Positions 48,596 through 60,800 of a DNA stretch of 64,000 nucleotides are shown piece after piece. Position 1 is the stretch's first letter, and each line of letters opens with the position of its first letter. The DNA is from Theobroma cacao (Eukaryota; Streptophyta; Magnoliopsida; Malvales; Malvaceae): NCBI RefSeq assembly GCF_000208745.1, contig NC_030858.1, positions 80,597-144,596 of the forward strand, in the 5' to 3' direction. The position numbers and the translations under genes were made by a program. Under the pieces are notes generated by a model. That model had not been told where the DNA came from, did not search any database, and worked only from the letters and a program-made list of their open reading frames with translations.

Positions 48596-50791
48596 TCACG
48601 AAAGTGTAAATACAAGTAGGGATACAAACACTAGGACATTCAGTCTTAAAGAGCTGGCTGTTCCTTGAGCTGCTGGCAGACTTTGAATCATGATACTAAA
48701 CCTGCAATCTCCAACAGATGGGTCAATGTCTGTGACAACAGAAAGGTTGTTTGGGAACATGCAGGCACTATCAAGCTGATTAAAAATCTGGTAGTAATTG
48801 TTAAATGCATAGGAGATGTTCCCACGAGGGTCCAAATTTGCACAGGAAGTAGCATACCCAAGACTGGTGCAATCAGCATGTGAGCAAGCATAACTCACAC
48901 TTGGTCCCACCTGTGGGTCATCAAGGTTTGCCGATGGCGACATAACACACCATTTCTTGGCCATATAACGTACATCCGTAGCTGGCACCAAACCATTTGA
49001 GCTCGTCGTTCCCAGCCTGAGCGGGTACTTGGGTTGCCCGTCAAAGTAAAATAAGCCCCAGTGACGCTCAAAGTTACCTGGCTGAATGCTTTTGGCATCT
49101 TCATCTATGAGGCTAAATAGGTATGCATCCACAGGGCCTGATCTCATTGGGGTCCCCTTTCCAGCTATGACGCGGGACATAAACCCTTGGTTGAACTGCT
49201 GTGCGTACTTCGGATTTGCATTTTTGTCCCCGTCAGTAGGCCAACCAATTTCTCCGACGATTATGGACAAGTTCCCATATCCATTTTTCTGCAAGGCCCA
49301 TACAAGTGTGTCGTGGTTGGCATCGAACACGTTCTCATACACTCTGTCGCCATCGTTAATTGCAGATGAGGAGCCATCAAAGAAGGCAAAGTCAATGGGG
49401 AAATTGGCATCGTTATGAAGGCTTATAAACGGGTATATGTTTACGGTAAAGGGGGCTCCGTTGTCATTCAAAAACTTAACAATTTGAAGCATGGGTTGGC
49501 GGATATCTGACCGGAAATCGCCATGAGAAGGAAGATTTGTTGAACTCTGATACACATCAGCATTAAGTGGCACCGTTACCTTCACTTGACCGGCCAAGCC
49601 AGCCTTTATTAGAGCTGACTGAACATTCTCAAGTGCAGGCAGCGTAAGCCCAATGTAGCTTCCATTATATGCTCCAAGGAATGGTTCATTTCCAACTGCG
49701 ACATACCTACAGGTGAATTGGAAGGCACAAAAGTTAAAATAAGCAAACATGTTCATCAAATCAAAACAGGAAATGGCGAGTTCCCACGCCCGTTTCCGAA
49801 GAGCATATACCCATTTGGTAACAAAAATTTGGCAAATAGGAATAATGTGATTCAAGAATTATTAAAAGACAACATAAGTAAAGCTAGTTCAGTTGTTGAT
49901 TTTCTTTAAACGGGACAGGGAAAAAGGGGATGTTCCATAGTAAGATAAAAAATGCTGTTCCATTTTAAGCTTTTCATCACAGGCCAACTTTCACTTTCTA
50001 GTTAGCCATTCTGGTGGAGATTTGGTACCAAGGCATTCTGTTTGTCCATCGTCTTATCAGCTCCATACCTAAGAGCCAGAGGGAGTGGGCTGTCTGCACT
50101 CTGATTTCTCAAGTCTATCTGAGTAACTAATTAAGCAAGTAGTATTATTTACAATATTACTAGCAGTGAGGAGTGATAAGATGTTAGCCATTGTTCATAT
50201 CATCATCATCATCATCATTAACATCAAGTAAGTAATTAACGATATTTTGCTTACTCAACACTCGGAAGGTTTAAAGTGTTTGAAATTGGAATGTTTTGGC
50301 CTTGTGGGAGTTGGAAGTTGAAACCTGACAAAATGACTAACTACTAGGATGGATGTATCATGCTTGTTTGTAGTAGTAAGCTAAGATAGGAGAGGAGAGG
50401 AGGCGGCCAAAAAAAATAAAGAATATCTATCTATATATCACCTGATGTCGACAGCGTTGGAAGAGACGTGGGAAGAGACATTCTGAGCAACCCAATCTTG
50501 AGCGGCTTGAACACTGTTGGCAAGAGTAGGGAGCAAGTCATTGGGAATCCCCACCATCACCTGAATTCCGGATTTGCCAAGAGCTTTCAAAGTAGTAGCA
50601 TCGGCGTCGAAAAGCTTAACCTTTTGAAAGCCAATATCTTTGAGCATCCGTACGATGGTTGAGGGAGGCAGAGGGTGCGTTGATTGGGTTCCCCAGTTCA
50701 CCCCAATTCCACTGGCTGGACTGATCGACAAAGCCATATGAAGAAGAAGCACAAGAAGCCCCCCAAAACCCAAACTTTCGTGCGAGGCCAT
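48596..50791 (-). CDS. GPI-anchored glucan endo-1,3-beta-glucosidase (GH17 plus CBM43/X8)
   Basis: Two exons, 50442-50791 and 48596-49706, give 486 residues, matching about 480 in the family. A signal peptide (about 1-28, hydrophobic [11 protein letters not shown]) leads to IGVNWGTQ, the start of the GH17 barrel. The catalytic pair is Glu124 in VGNEPF (acid/base) and Glu269 in [10 protein letters not shown] (nucleophile). A CBM43/X8 domain starts at KWCV (368) with the family's paired cysteines (370, 391, 396, 405, 432, 451 region). A hydrophobic C-terminus ([17 protein letters not shown]) fits a GPI-anchor signal. It hydrolyses beta-1,3-glucan (callose) at the cell surface; related proteins act at plasmodesmata. 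The single intron after VDIR is the common position in this clade. The orthologue by position is At4g31140 (from memory). Confidence 0.96.
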
Positions 50792-51146
50792 CTCCGCAAT
50801 ACGTATATATGTATGATCAAAATAGTTTAACTCAAAAATAGAGATGGAACTATATAGTGGTTTCAGAGCAAAACAGAAGAGAAGAGAGGAGAATCACAGG
50901 TCAACGGAATCTGACAACTCAAGGCAATACTGAAACAGAAGCTGCAACGCTACAAAAAAATGCGTAATATAGTGTAATTGAGAATTGAGACTCGGAAAAT
51001 TCTTACCAGTATTAGTATAGATAGTAATAAATCAAAAATAGCCAATTCCTGATGCCTTTCTTCATATCTTTGCATAGAGGCTGAGATTGGTGGATAAAAG
51101 ACGCAAGCAAGCTGCTTGCGAGTTGCCAGTATTATAAAACTTTAAA

Positions 51147-51186
<40 letters not shown>

Positions 51187-51193
51187 NACTTTA

Positions 51194-51237
<44 letters not shown>

Positions 51238-52462
51238 TTAGATGAAAAAAGAATAGATATTATATGGTATACAGTACTAGTTGTTTGGTTTTCCAATCTC
51301 CTTTTAAGAGTTACAGCATATATTCCTGCCTGCCTGTATTGCTTAGTAGTAGAAAAATTCTTTGTTTCTTTTGGGTTGTTGTGCATTAAGATAAGGGATT
51401 GGGACTGCGTAACCAATAGCTCCCCTCCATTAAAGAAAGAAAAGGAAGAGCCTTGAACCTTATACCCCTGTTGTATTGTGGTTTGTTTTGCTTTTGCTAA
51501 ATTGCCATAAATGCCTCCCAGGGGAAGGAAATGCCATCCAACTACTAGTATATTTATTTACTTCTGTTGGGCCCCGTCGGGTTCTCAATTATTTGGGCTG
51601 AACCTAGTTTTTTATCTTATTGTGGAATATAGTATGTATATGGCAAATGCCAAAGGATGGTATGTTTCTTTTAGACTGATACGAATGGTTTTTTATGTGG
51701 AAAGTGACCTTTTTTCCAAGGTGATAACGTAAAGAAAAGTTTGCTTAGTAGTATTTGTTTTATATTAACAGTTTGACACATGGACAAGGCAAATTAGCCA
51801 TTTGTTTAGATTTTAAAATGATATTTGAAACGTAATTAATCAACTAAGTATTTCATCTTTTTTGGACTCAAATTGGCGTTAGTGTTAAACTCGTATAGTT
51901 GGCATTTTCCTTTACCTACAAGTTTAGTTCATTCTCATGAACAAGATAATTGGTACATTTAGTTTATTAAAAATATTATATCCAACTTTAAACATTATTG
52001 CTCGCAACGAAAATCTTGTAGTATTTGTCAAATTGGAATGTACATCTCCAAACAAACTAAATGTTTTGGGTTTTTTTTTTTGGAAAAAAAAGAAAATATC
52101 ATGCAATTGAGAAATTAATAAAAGGGGGAGAATTAAATTTCTATTAATTATTAGAACTGCCAATTCCAGAAAAAAAGGGTCAAAGAGTCAGAGTCAGAGT
52201 CCCATCCATCCCAGCTAAAATTAAGTGTAGCGTTAAAGGGCCAGGTTGGGATTTACCGTACTTTTGGCCTTTTCTGGGTAAATGCAAAAGTGGTAAATAG
52301 AAAAAGTTAGCAGAACGAGGAACAAAATGAGATGAAATGCAAAACGAAAGGGCAAAAAGGTAATCGTAGGGGCGATGGATAAGGCGAGATTCCAGGACCA
52401 TTCTTTGGGGGGTCTTTAGAATCCGGATCTCACTTGTGTTCCCCAAACCCTCGTTATTGGAC
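50792..52462. other. intergenic shared by two divergent genes
   Basis: GH17 (minus) and DUF1218 (plus) start about 1.95 kb apart, so both promoters lie here. A large AT microsatellite sits at 51149-51235. Short ORFs show no family motif. Confidence 0.6.
51149..51235. repeat. duplicated (AT)n microsatellite with an N at the junction
   Basis: ACTTTAAAGAAT(AT)n is followed by N (51187) and then ACTTTAAATAAT(AT)n. The array is therefore two near-identical modules of about 48 bases. The N lies exactly at the join, so the copy number may be an assembly artefact. Confidence 0.85.
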
Positions 52463-52718
52463 TATAAAAGGGGAGAATTGGTTTCATCATAACATATGCA
52501 TATTCCTCCTCTGTTTTCAGTCTCCTCTCTCTCTCTGAAAGATCAGGTATGTCCATTCCTCCTCCAACAATTTTTATCTGACGAAAAACAAAAAAAAAAA
52601 ACCCTTTAATTGATTGAATAGTTTGCTACCAATAATACAGACGGAGATGAGATTGCCTAATTCTGAACTAGTACTCATAGATTAATTGATACCGCCAGTT
52701 TTTCTACCATTGTTGCAG
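52463..52718 (+). promoter_or_regulatory. TATA box and 5' UTR intron of the DUF1218 gene
   Basis: TATAAAAG at 52463-52470 lies in a TATA-box context. About 40 to 60 bases downstream a CT-rich leader (TCTCCTCTCTCTCTCT) ends in GATCAG at a GTATGT donor (52547). The acceptor TTGTTGCAG ends at 52718, 29 bases before the ATG. A leader intron of 172 bases is inferred; leader introns often raise expression in plants. Confidence 0.6.
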
Positions 52719-52747
52719 AGCACCGTATCGGCAAATCGAAATCCAAA

Positions 52748-53733
52748 ATGGCTGTCACCATTAAGCAAATGGCCCTGCTTGTCTCCTTTCTCGGCATCTT
52801 GTCTTTCATCTTTGGAGTCATCGCTGAAAACAAGAAGGTATTATTTTCTCAACCTTGTCTAATCCAATCTGCTACTGTTAATATTGGGGTTTTTTTTATA
52901 AAGAACCCAACTTTTATTTTTATTGATGTTGATTATATCTTTTTGATGAATCTTTACTACTTTAATTGATTTTTTCACAGCCTGCAGCTGGAACTCCAAT
53001 TTCTGGAAAAGATGTGGTTATTTGCAAGTATCCATCGGATCCCACGGTGGTTCTTGGTTACCTATCGGTCGTTTTTCTGGCATTATCTGGTCTGGCTGGC
53101 TATATCTCTCTGTTTTACCCTTACAAAGGAAAATCTGTTCCGCAATCTGTTCTCTTCCGAAGCACTAGTTTCTTCGTCTTCTTCAATATTGCCTTGTAAG
53201 CACTATTCTCTCTCTCGAAACTTCTCTTTTATGTAAATTCAATAATTTCCTTACTATGAGTCATCTGTTTAAGTTACCATTACCACTAATATTTGGTAGC
53301 ATCACATCATATCATATTCTCGAATCATATTACTATTACTTAGTAATTTATCATGAATGGATCATCATATCCTATCAACATACTTAAGTATTCACACCCT
53401 TGTTCTTTAGATATACTACAAGTTTGACCCGCTTGTTGCAGGTTTACATGCGGCCTAGCAGCCACTCTGCTCTTATGGCCAACAATAACAGAGCAGCTTC
53501 ACTTGACGCGCAATGTTCATCACAATCTCACCACAGAATGCCCTACTGCTAAGACTGGTCTCCTTGGTGGTGGTGCTTTTGTTTCACTCGATTCAGCTCT
53601 CTTCTGGTTAGTTGCCCTTATGTTGGCTAATAATGCCCGAGAGGATCACTTTGACGAAGTTGAAAAAGACAGTAAAGCTGAGCCCGGTCAGGTTCTTTCA
53701 GCTGAATACCATGTCAAAGGCGGTGCTGTGTAA
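52748..53733 (+). CDS. DUF1218 four-pass membrane protein
   Basis: Three exons (52748-52837, 52981-53195, 53442-53733) give 198 residues. An N-terminal hydrophobic segment (about 7-25) is followed by the conserved Cys-containing segment ICKYPSDP. Three more membrane segments follow (about 53-75, 92-114, 141-165), with a charged cytosolic C-terminus (REDHFDEVEKDSK). Length, spacing and the LGYLSVVFLALSGLAG and LLLWPTITEQ motifs fit plant DUF1218 proteins. Members of this family affect lignin deposition and leaf bilateral symmetry in Arabidopsis; I cannot say which role this one has. The orthologue by position is At4g31130 (from memory). Confidence 0.93.
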
Positions 53734-54801
53734 TGCTTTTGATGGCCCTAGAATCTGTCCAAATCTATCTTTATGGTTTAGATTTTTTACATTTCACAGT
53801 ATCAATTATGTACTCGTGTTATTCAGCATCTCCATGGAATGAAAAACTTCTCATTGTAAATGCTCCCATCTTTCAATGTTGGTGTCAAATATGGTAGCTT
53901 AAGCTAAATTCATCTGGATTGGCTTGGTTTAGCATTGGCTGGTGTTTTCTTATGAATAGATATGGCGATTGATTTGGCTTTAAACACAAGCAGCTAGCTT
54001 TGTGAATTTAGCGGACTGCTGTTTGTGGTCTGTCTGCCCCTTTCTCTTGTATTATAGAAACAAGTTGGGCTCTTTGCGTGGTAGAAAATGCTAGTTATTT
54101 TTCCAAAGAATTAGAAAATCATTCAGCTATCCGAAGTCCAAACTTTGGACATTTTTTATTGACTTTATTTTATTAAGTATTCTATTTCTGAGGAATAGAG
54201 TTGACGAGTACCAAAAGCCAGAAGGCAACATCAACGAATTGGGTTAAAAACAATTGGTCTTGATGGCCAGATGAAGGTTGGGAGATTGCTCCTGAGATGG
54301 GCTTCTGACAAGATAGTAGCCAGTTGTATTCTACTCCCAAGGTCGTGGATGTTTATTGTTATGACTTGTTGTCCAACATGTAAAGCAATACCTGAAATAA
54401 GAGGTTTTTGCCTGCAAGTAGAGTCATTGCGAAGAGAAGAAAGGAAGAATAAGCCATAAGCCCATAAGTGTTACTACTACTAATACTTGTCATTTTCTGG
54501 GTGACTTGGGGCCTAATTATTGGATCATGTATTATGATATGGGCTCAGCTGACTGGGCCACCAAGTCAGCGGTCACTGCTCAGCATGGACATATATAACC
54601 TAGGTTAGAAACAGAAGAAACCCTACCAAAACCCTCCCCTCCGGGCTCTGCTTCTGCTACATTCTTTGTGTCTTCATTTCATTATTATTCCTATATAATC
54701 AAATTTTAAGGCAAAGCCAAAGCCAAAGCGAATAGATTTTGGTTTAGAGAAGAAGCAAGAATCAAGAAGCAGAAACAGAAACAGAAAAAAAAAAAGAGAA
54801 A
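53734..54801. other. DUF1218 3' UTR and PRMT5 promoter
   Basis: The first 150 bases are the likely 3' UTR of DUF1218. The rest has no gene; a 62-codon ORF at 54271 lacks motifs. Promoter elements of PRMT5 are listed separately. Confidence 0.6.
54554..54626 (+). promoter_or_regulatory. site II element, TATA-like box and telo-box of PRMT5
   Basis: TGGGCC (site II type, TCP-binding) lies at 54554-54559, CATATATAACC at about 54590-54600 and AAACCCTAC (telo-box) at 54618-54626. The paired site II and telo-box arrangement is known from plant genes expressed in dividing cells. The arrangement is seen; its function here is inferred. Confidence 0.5.
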
Positions 54802-57800
54802 ATGCCTCTAGGAGAGAGAGGAGGATGGGATAAGAGCGAGTCCAGGTACTGTGGGGTGGAGACCGAGTTCGAGGATGACGTCCCTCGCCTTTTGTCTTCC
54901 AATATCTCCTCTGGTGGCTTTGATTTTGTTGTGCCACCTTTGGTTTGTGCCTTTCTTCTTCTTCTTTCTTTTATGTTGAACAAGTAGGCAGTAGCCCACT
55001 CCAACTGCATTCTCGTTCAGATCTTGGTTGACGCTCAGACTCAGCCATGCATACTTTTCTTGTGTTATTTCCTCATTTCTGGTGGCTAGTTAGCCAGGCG
55101 TTTTTGTGTGTGAATGGTAGAAGGCTCACCTAAATCATGTTTTGGCGGCCTTTCTTGTGGAAACTGGATTCTTTTTCCACTTTTCGGCGGTCAACAACAT
55201 TTCTTTCTTTCCCCCTTCCTGATGCTCCTTATTTTCCCTTCTCATCATATCAAATTACGAGTATTATTTCTTGAATGATACGCATACAGAAAATTCGCTT
55301 CTTTTCTGAATTTTTCCATTTTAGGGTGTATGCTACGTACCTGCTTTGTTTATTTAGTTCTCAATTTGGACTTTTTTTTTTATCTATACTAATTTTTCTT
55401 TTTGTCTGTTTTGAAAGCAAGAAAAATAGAAAGATTGAAATGAAGGGGGGAAAAGAAACTATTCTTTTATTTATGTTATTCATTTTCTAGCTGCACTTAT
55501 TTTCCTTCCACTTATTTACACAGATGGATCCTACTTATAGACCCAGCTTGTTGGAAGTAGACATTGATAGCTTTCATGTTCTGCCATTTGCTGGGTCGGA
55601 CTTAGTTTTGACTCCTGCCCAGTGGAGCAGTCACGTTGTCGGTATGAACATTTACTTGCATCCATTAGAATTTTAATCATGGCATTCTGAACACACTGTC
55701 ATTAAGTTTTATTGTGAAGAGATTAAGGTAGTTGAAAGACATTGGGTATATCAGCAGTCTAAAACACTGGCTAATACAAGTAGACAAATTGTTCAGCTAA
55801 GGTAACCATTCTTAAAAACAAGTAGAATAGTACTCTGCATTTGCAATAAAAGGACAATAAAATGTGACTCCCTGGTCAGTTCAAGAAATGCAATTACTGA
55901 TACTGAGCCCCTAGATCAAAGTAAAACAGACTTATAGTGTAAGTTGGCAGAATGTCTGTAATTAATCTCAAGCTTTGATAGTTACTATCTGTTTTCTATC
56001 CATTTTATGGTTGCTTTTATAAAGTGAATAATGGTACTCGTGTGACATTTTTGTCAACCATACGTTTATATCCATACCTCCTTGTAAGGATTTTAGATTC
56101 ACTTGTCGCAGTTGCTAGCCATTGAATGTTTACATCAACCTGAGCTTGTTAGTGAAAGTCTCGAAATTTATTTAAATGCTATCAATAGCTTCTTGAAATT
56201 GTCCAGGAAAAATCAGTTCATGGATTGACTTGGATTCAGAGGATGAGATCCTTCAGAGGGATTCTGAGACTACCTTGAAGCAAGAAATAGCATGGGCTGC
56301 TCATCTATCCCTACAGGTGTGCATAATTGTAATATGCATTTTGTAGTGTTGTAAGGTTTTGCTTGCAGAGACATGCAGAAAGCTTTCTTTGCTTCTGATG
56401 TTCAAGATTAGTTGAAGAGTAATTTGATGCTTTTATTTTGAAACCAAACTTCACAATGTGATGAATTGTGGATTGACCTTATTTTCCAAGAATAAATTAT
56501 CCTGTATTAGCATTCAATTTTAAATCATAATTCTAAAGTTGGATTTTTTTTTTTTGGCTTACAAGATATTGAACTATAAAGTTGGATTAACAATACCACA
56601 AACATTGTAGATCTCATAAAGTTTTCATGGTCTATATACCACCTTGAAGGGTGTTTGTAAATAAAGATTCTAATTGCATTGAATGACTTCCATTTTTTTA
56701 AAAAAAGTCCTTTATTCTAATAGTATTGAGTAATTTATATATTAATATTATAAAATTTCAACTATTTATGCTTCAAATTTTATATTTCAAAAACATTTTT
56801 ATTTATATATAATTATTATTTAAATATAAATAAAAGATAAGTACAACAAATGCTAGTATAAAATAAAGTAAAACATTAAGTAGGTTGCATAAGATGTTGG
56901 GGTTCATCTTGATGGTTGTAAAATGCATGACAAAATGTCATGTGTCCTCTAGTCCTTGAAAGAGATTTTTGGTTCTTTGATCGGCATCTTATGATATTCC
57001 ATTTTACTATCTGCCGTAGGCATGCCTTCTTCCTTCTCCTAAGGGAGCATCCTGTGCTAATTATGCTCGATGTGTGAATCAGATTGTGCAGGGCCTAAGC
57101 AATATGCAGGTGGCTTTCTTTATCTGGATTTATAGTCAGAACCAATTTAATTTTTTGTGTCCTGTTCTAATAATTGCTTCTGCTCTTAATGTTCCTCACT
57201 TAAGCTGTGGCTAAGGATTCCACTGTTAAAAAGTGATGATGATTCACTGGATGTTGATTCTGATCATTGGGTGAGTGAAGTCTCTACTCTTGGTGCTGGC
57301 ATCTTACCCTTGATGAACTGGATTGATCTATGCTGCGATTATCCTTTTACTATTTTCTATCTTGGTCTTCAATTAATTCCCAGAAAAAATATATATAAAA
57401 TGTGTCTGAGAAAAAACTTGTCATTTTTATTCTATTGTCTACATCACTCATAAAACCTTCAAGTCTATAAATTTTTTGGAGTTATTTTTAACTAAGAGAG
57501 TAGGGTCAAAGAAGTGAGTATAACATATGTGCTTTCAATAGTTACCTTTCCCCCTTTTTGCACAGATGGATTCTTGGGAACTTTGGAATTCATTTCGACT
57601 AATCTGTGAACACCGTAGTCAACTGTGTCTTGTCCTTGATATTCTGTGAGTTACCATGATTGGTTTTATTTTTATTATTTGACCAGACTTATGAGTTAAA
57701 ACAAACAGTTTTAGTAATGATTGGTTTTACTCTAGGAGTACACTACCTTCTGCAAACTCAATTGGACGGTGGTTTGGAGAGCCTGTTAGAGCAGCCATAA

Positions 57801-60800
57801 TACATACTGACGTAAGTATGCCATGAGGTTCTATTTACTGCTATTTTTTATTCAGAAGAGCTAAGTTCCAACCCCACCATCCCATAAGACTAAAACTCTT
57901 CTTTAGATTTTATTTAGTTTTAGTACAGATTATTCCATGTTTCCCTGGATTTTTAATGTACTACCTTTTCCAGTCTTTCCTGAAAAATGCACGAGGTTAC
58001 CCATGCCTATCAAAGCGCCATCAGAAGCTAATTACTGGATTTTTTAACCATTCTGTACAGGTATGAGAACCAGGTGCAATCTTATTTGATTTTTATGTCA
58101 TTTGAGGATTTTTTTTTTAGTTTTTTTCCTGGCAGTCCAATGTAAAAGCTTGCTTGCTGCTTTGTTTTAGACCGTAGCATGTGATGCTGTGATATTTAGA
58201 TTTTTATGTTATTATTATTATTTGTTTTGAAAATTCACCTATCATTTTTCTTGGAAAATGTCTTGACAGATGGTTATTTCTGGAAAACCTGTGCATGGTA
58301 TTCCTGGAGCAACTACAGGCGCAGCTGCTAATCATATTGATAACAATGTGAACAGTAAGTTCCTATCTTCTGTCAGAATAGCTTGCTGAGTGGCAGGGGG
58401 GTCTGATGTTGAATAAGCTCCATTTCATCTTGCATAAATGCAGGTATGCAAAGACATCCTCTCAGGTCATATTTGGATTATGTCGGTTATCTTTATCAAA
58501 GGATGGAACCACTCTCCGAGCAAGATCGTATTGAGGTCTCTTTCTTTCTCTTTCTGAATAAACATTAAGGCAAGTTAATTCTGTGCTATTGCCTTCTAAC
58601 TCTTTCATTCTCATATGTCAGCTTGGTTATAGGGATTTTTTACAGGCTCCATTGCAAGTGAGTTTTCTTTGCCTTATTTTCTCTTCTGATTCACAAGCTT
58701 TCCCTTTGTGTTTGCAGATATTATTTCTTTTCTATTTCTGCTAAGAGAAATGCTAGAGTGTCTGATTTTCGACTACTCACAAGAAATAAATGCCCATATA
58801 TTTATCACTTATATGCCATTTATGAGTAGTTGGATGGTCCGAATGTTGGACAAAATAGCATTACTCTTTTGCAAATTTCTTGCCAATATTATTATTATTA
58901 TTTCAGTTAAAGGTTGGTTGATTATGCTATTTCAATGCAGCCTCTGATGGATAATCTGGAGGCTCAGACCTATGAAACGTTTGAGAAAGACTCGGTGAAA
59001 TATATACAGGTAAATACTGTTTTGTTCCTTTAAAAATAATTTGTTTAATAACTTTTTTGTTGGTGGGACTCATCTTATAGTGTTGACTGGTGGCAGTAGT
59101 TATCTATTATTATGTTTTCATATTTTGCAATCTAAACAGAGGTGTGCTTATGTTTTGCTAGTATCAAAGGGCAATCTGTAAAGCATTACTGGACAGGGTC
59201 CCTGATGGGGAAGCATCAACATTAACCACTGTAAGCTACCTTTTTATCACAAATCATAATATTCTGATTTCTCTGTTTTGTATCACATCTGATCATCTTG
59301 TTTCCATATTGGCTTTTCATGGATCTGATGCTCACAAGATTTCTCATTCTTGATATTGGTGTGTCTTCTACTTGTGGAAGGTGTTGATGGTTGTGGGAGC
59401 AGGACGAGGACCCCTTGTGAGGGCATCATTACAGGTAAATTCCTGTGTCTTTTGCAGAATGGGCATGCTGATTTATGCAATTTCTTTCTATTCTGATGTG
59501 CATCATCACAAGATATTCTTTTTGTTGGTTTGATAGGCAGCTGAGGAAACTGGACGCAAGCTTAAAGTTTATGCTGTGGAAAAAAATCCAAATGCTGTGG
59601 TCACGCTTCATGTGAGATGCAGATTCTAGTTATTATGTTTCAAGTTGTGATACTCTGCAGATAATGCTCTGATAATTTGCTAAGACATTATGCTGGCAGC
59701 GTATGACTTTTGTTCCTGGATAATTACTTTGGATGCCCTGAATTAGAAATGTGGACTGTTTTTTTGTTCTTTCCTTGTCCAAATTTGTTGAACATTCATT
59801 TAGTTTTCAATTTTATTTAAACAGAGTTTGGTTAAACTGGAAGGGTGGGAAAATGTTGTTACCATAGTGTCTTGTGATATGCGTCTTTGGAATGCTCCTG
59901 AAAAAGCTGACATCCTGGTACGTGAATATTTATACATTGTGTTCTATTTTTCACTTTTTACTCTCATATTGCCTTTTCTTACATTTTCATATTCTTTGAC
60001 TTTACTATGCTGGTATCTAGGTCAGTGAATTGCTGGGATCTTTTGGTGATAATGAGCTGTCTCCTGAGTGTCTTGATGGAGCCCAACGGTTTTTGAAGCA
60101 AGATGGAATCTCAATACCCTCATCGTATGTATATTCTTCTTTTATGAAGCAGCGTGGCAATTTATAATTCATTTTTCGAAGGAGGATTCAGCTGAATTCT
60201 CTATCGATGCTTCTTAAGGCCGAACCTCATGTAGGTAGAGATCAATACCTGAAATTTTGGGATAACAATATCAGAGGTCACCAGATTTGTCACTGTCACT
60301 TGGCTTTCTCAATTTGAATTCTTAACAATTGGTAACCTTTGGTTCTATAACAAATTGGTTCATTCTGTTAACTTGCATATCAACCATATTAGGAACCATG
60401 TCAACTGCGAAGGTCACCAACAAACTAAGTAAAGTTCAGTAACAATAACTGAAAATCATGAAGTCATGGTGACTGAAAAATCTGAAATGCATCTTGTTGT
60501 GATATGCCTCTCTCAGGTACACAAGTTTCATCCAACCAATCACTGCTTCGAAGCTATATAATGATGTATGCCCTTGTATATATGCTATACTATTTCCTGG
60601 TATGTTCTTTTGAAGTTTGTCTTCAAAAAACTTATTTTTTCCTTTTTGTTGTTTTCACAGGTGAAGTCACATAAAGATATTGTCCACTTTGAAACTGCTT
60701 ATGTCGTCAAAATGCACAGTATTGCCAAGCTTGCTCCTTCAAAACCTGTGGGTTTCCACTTATTGAGTCTTGCATGCTTATGAAACACCAGAATTGTGTT

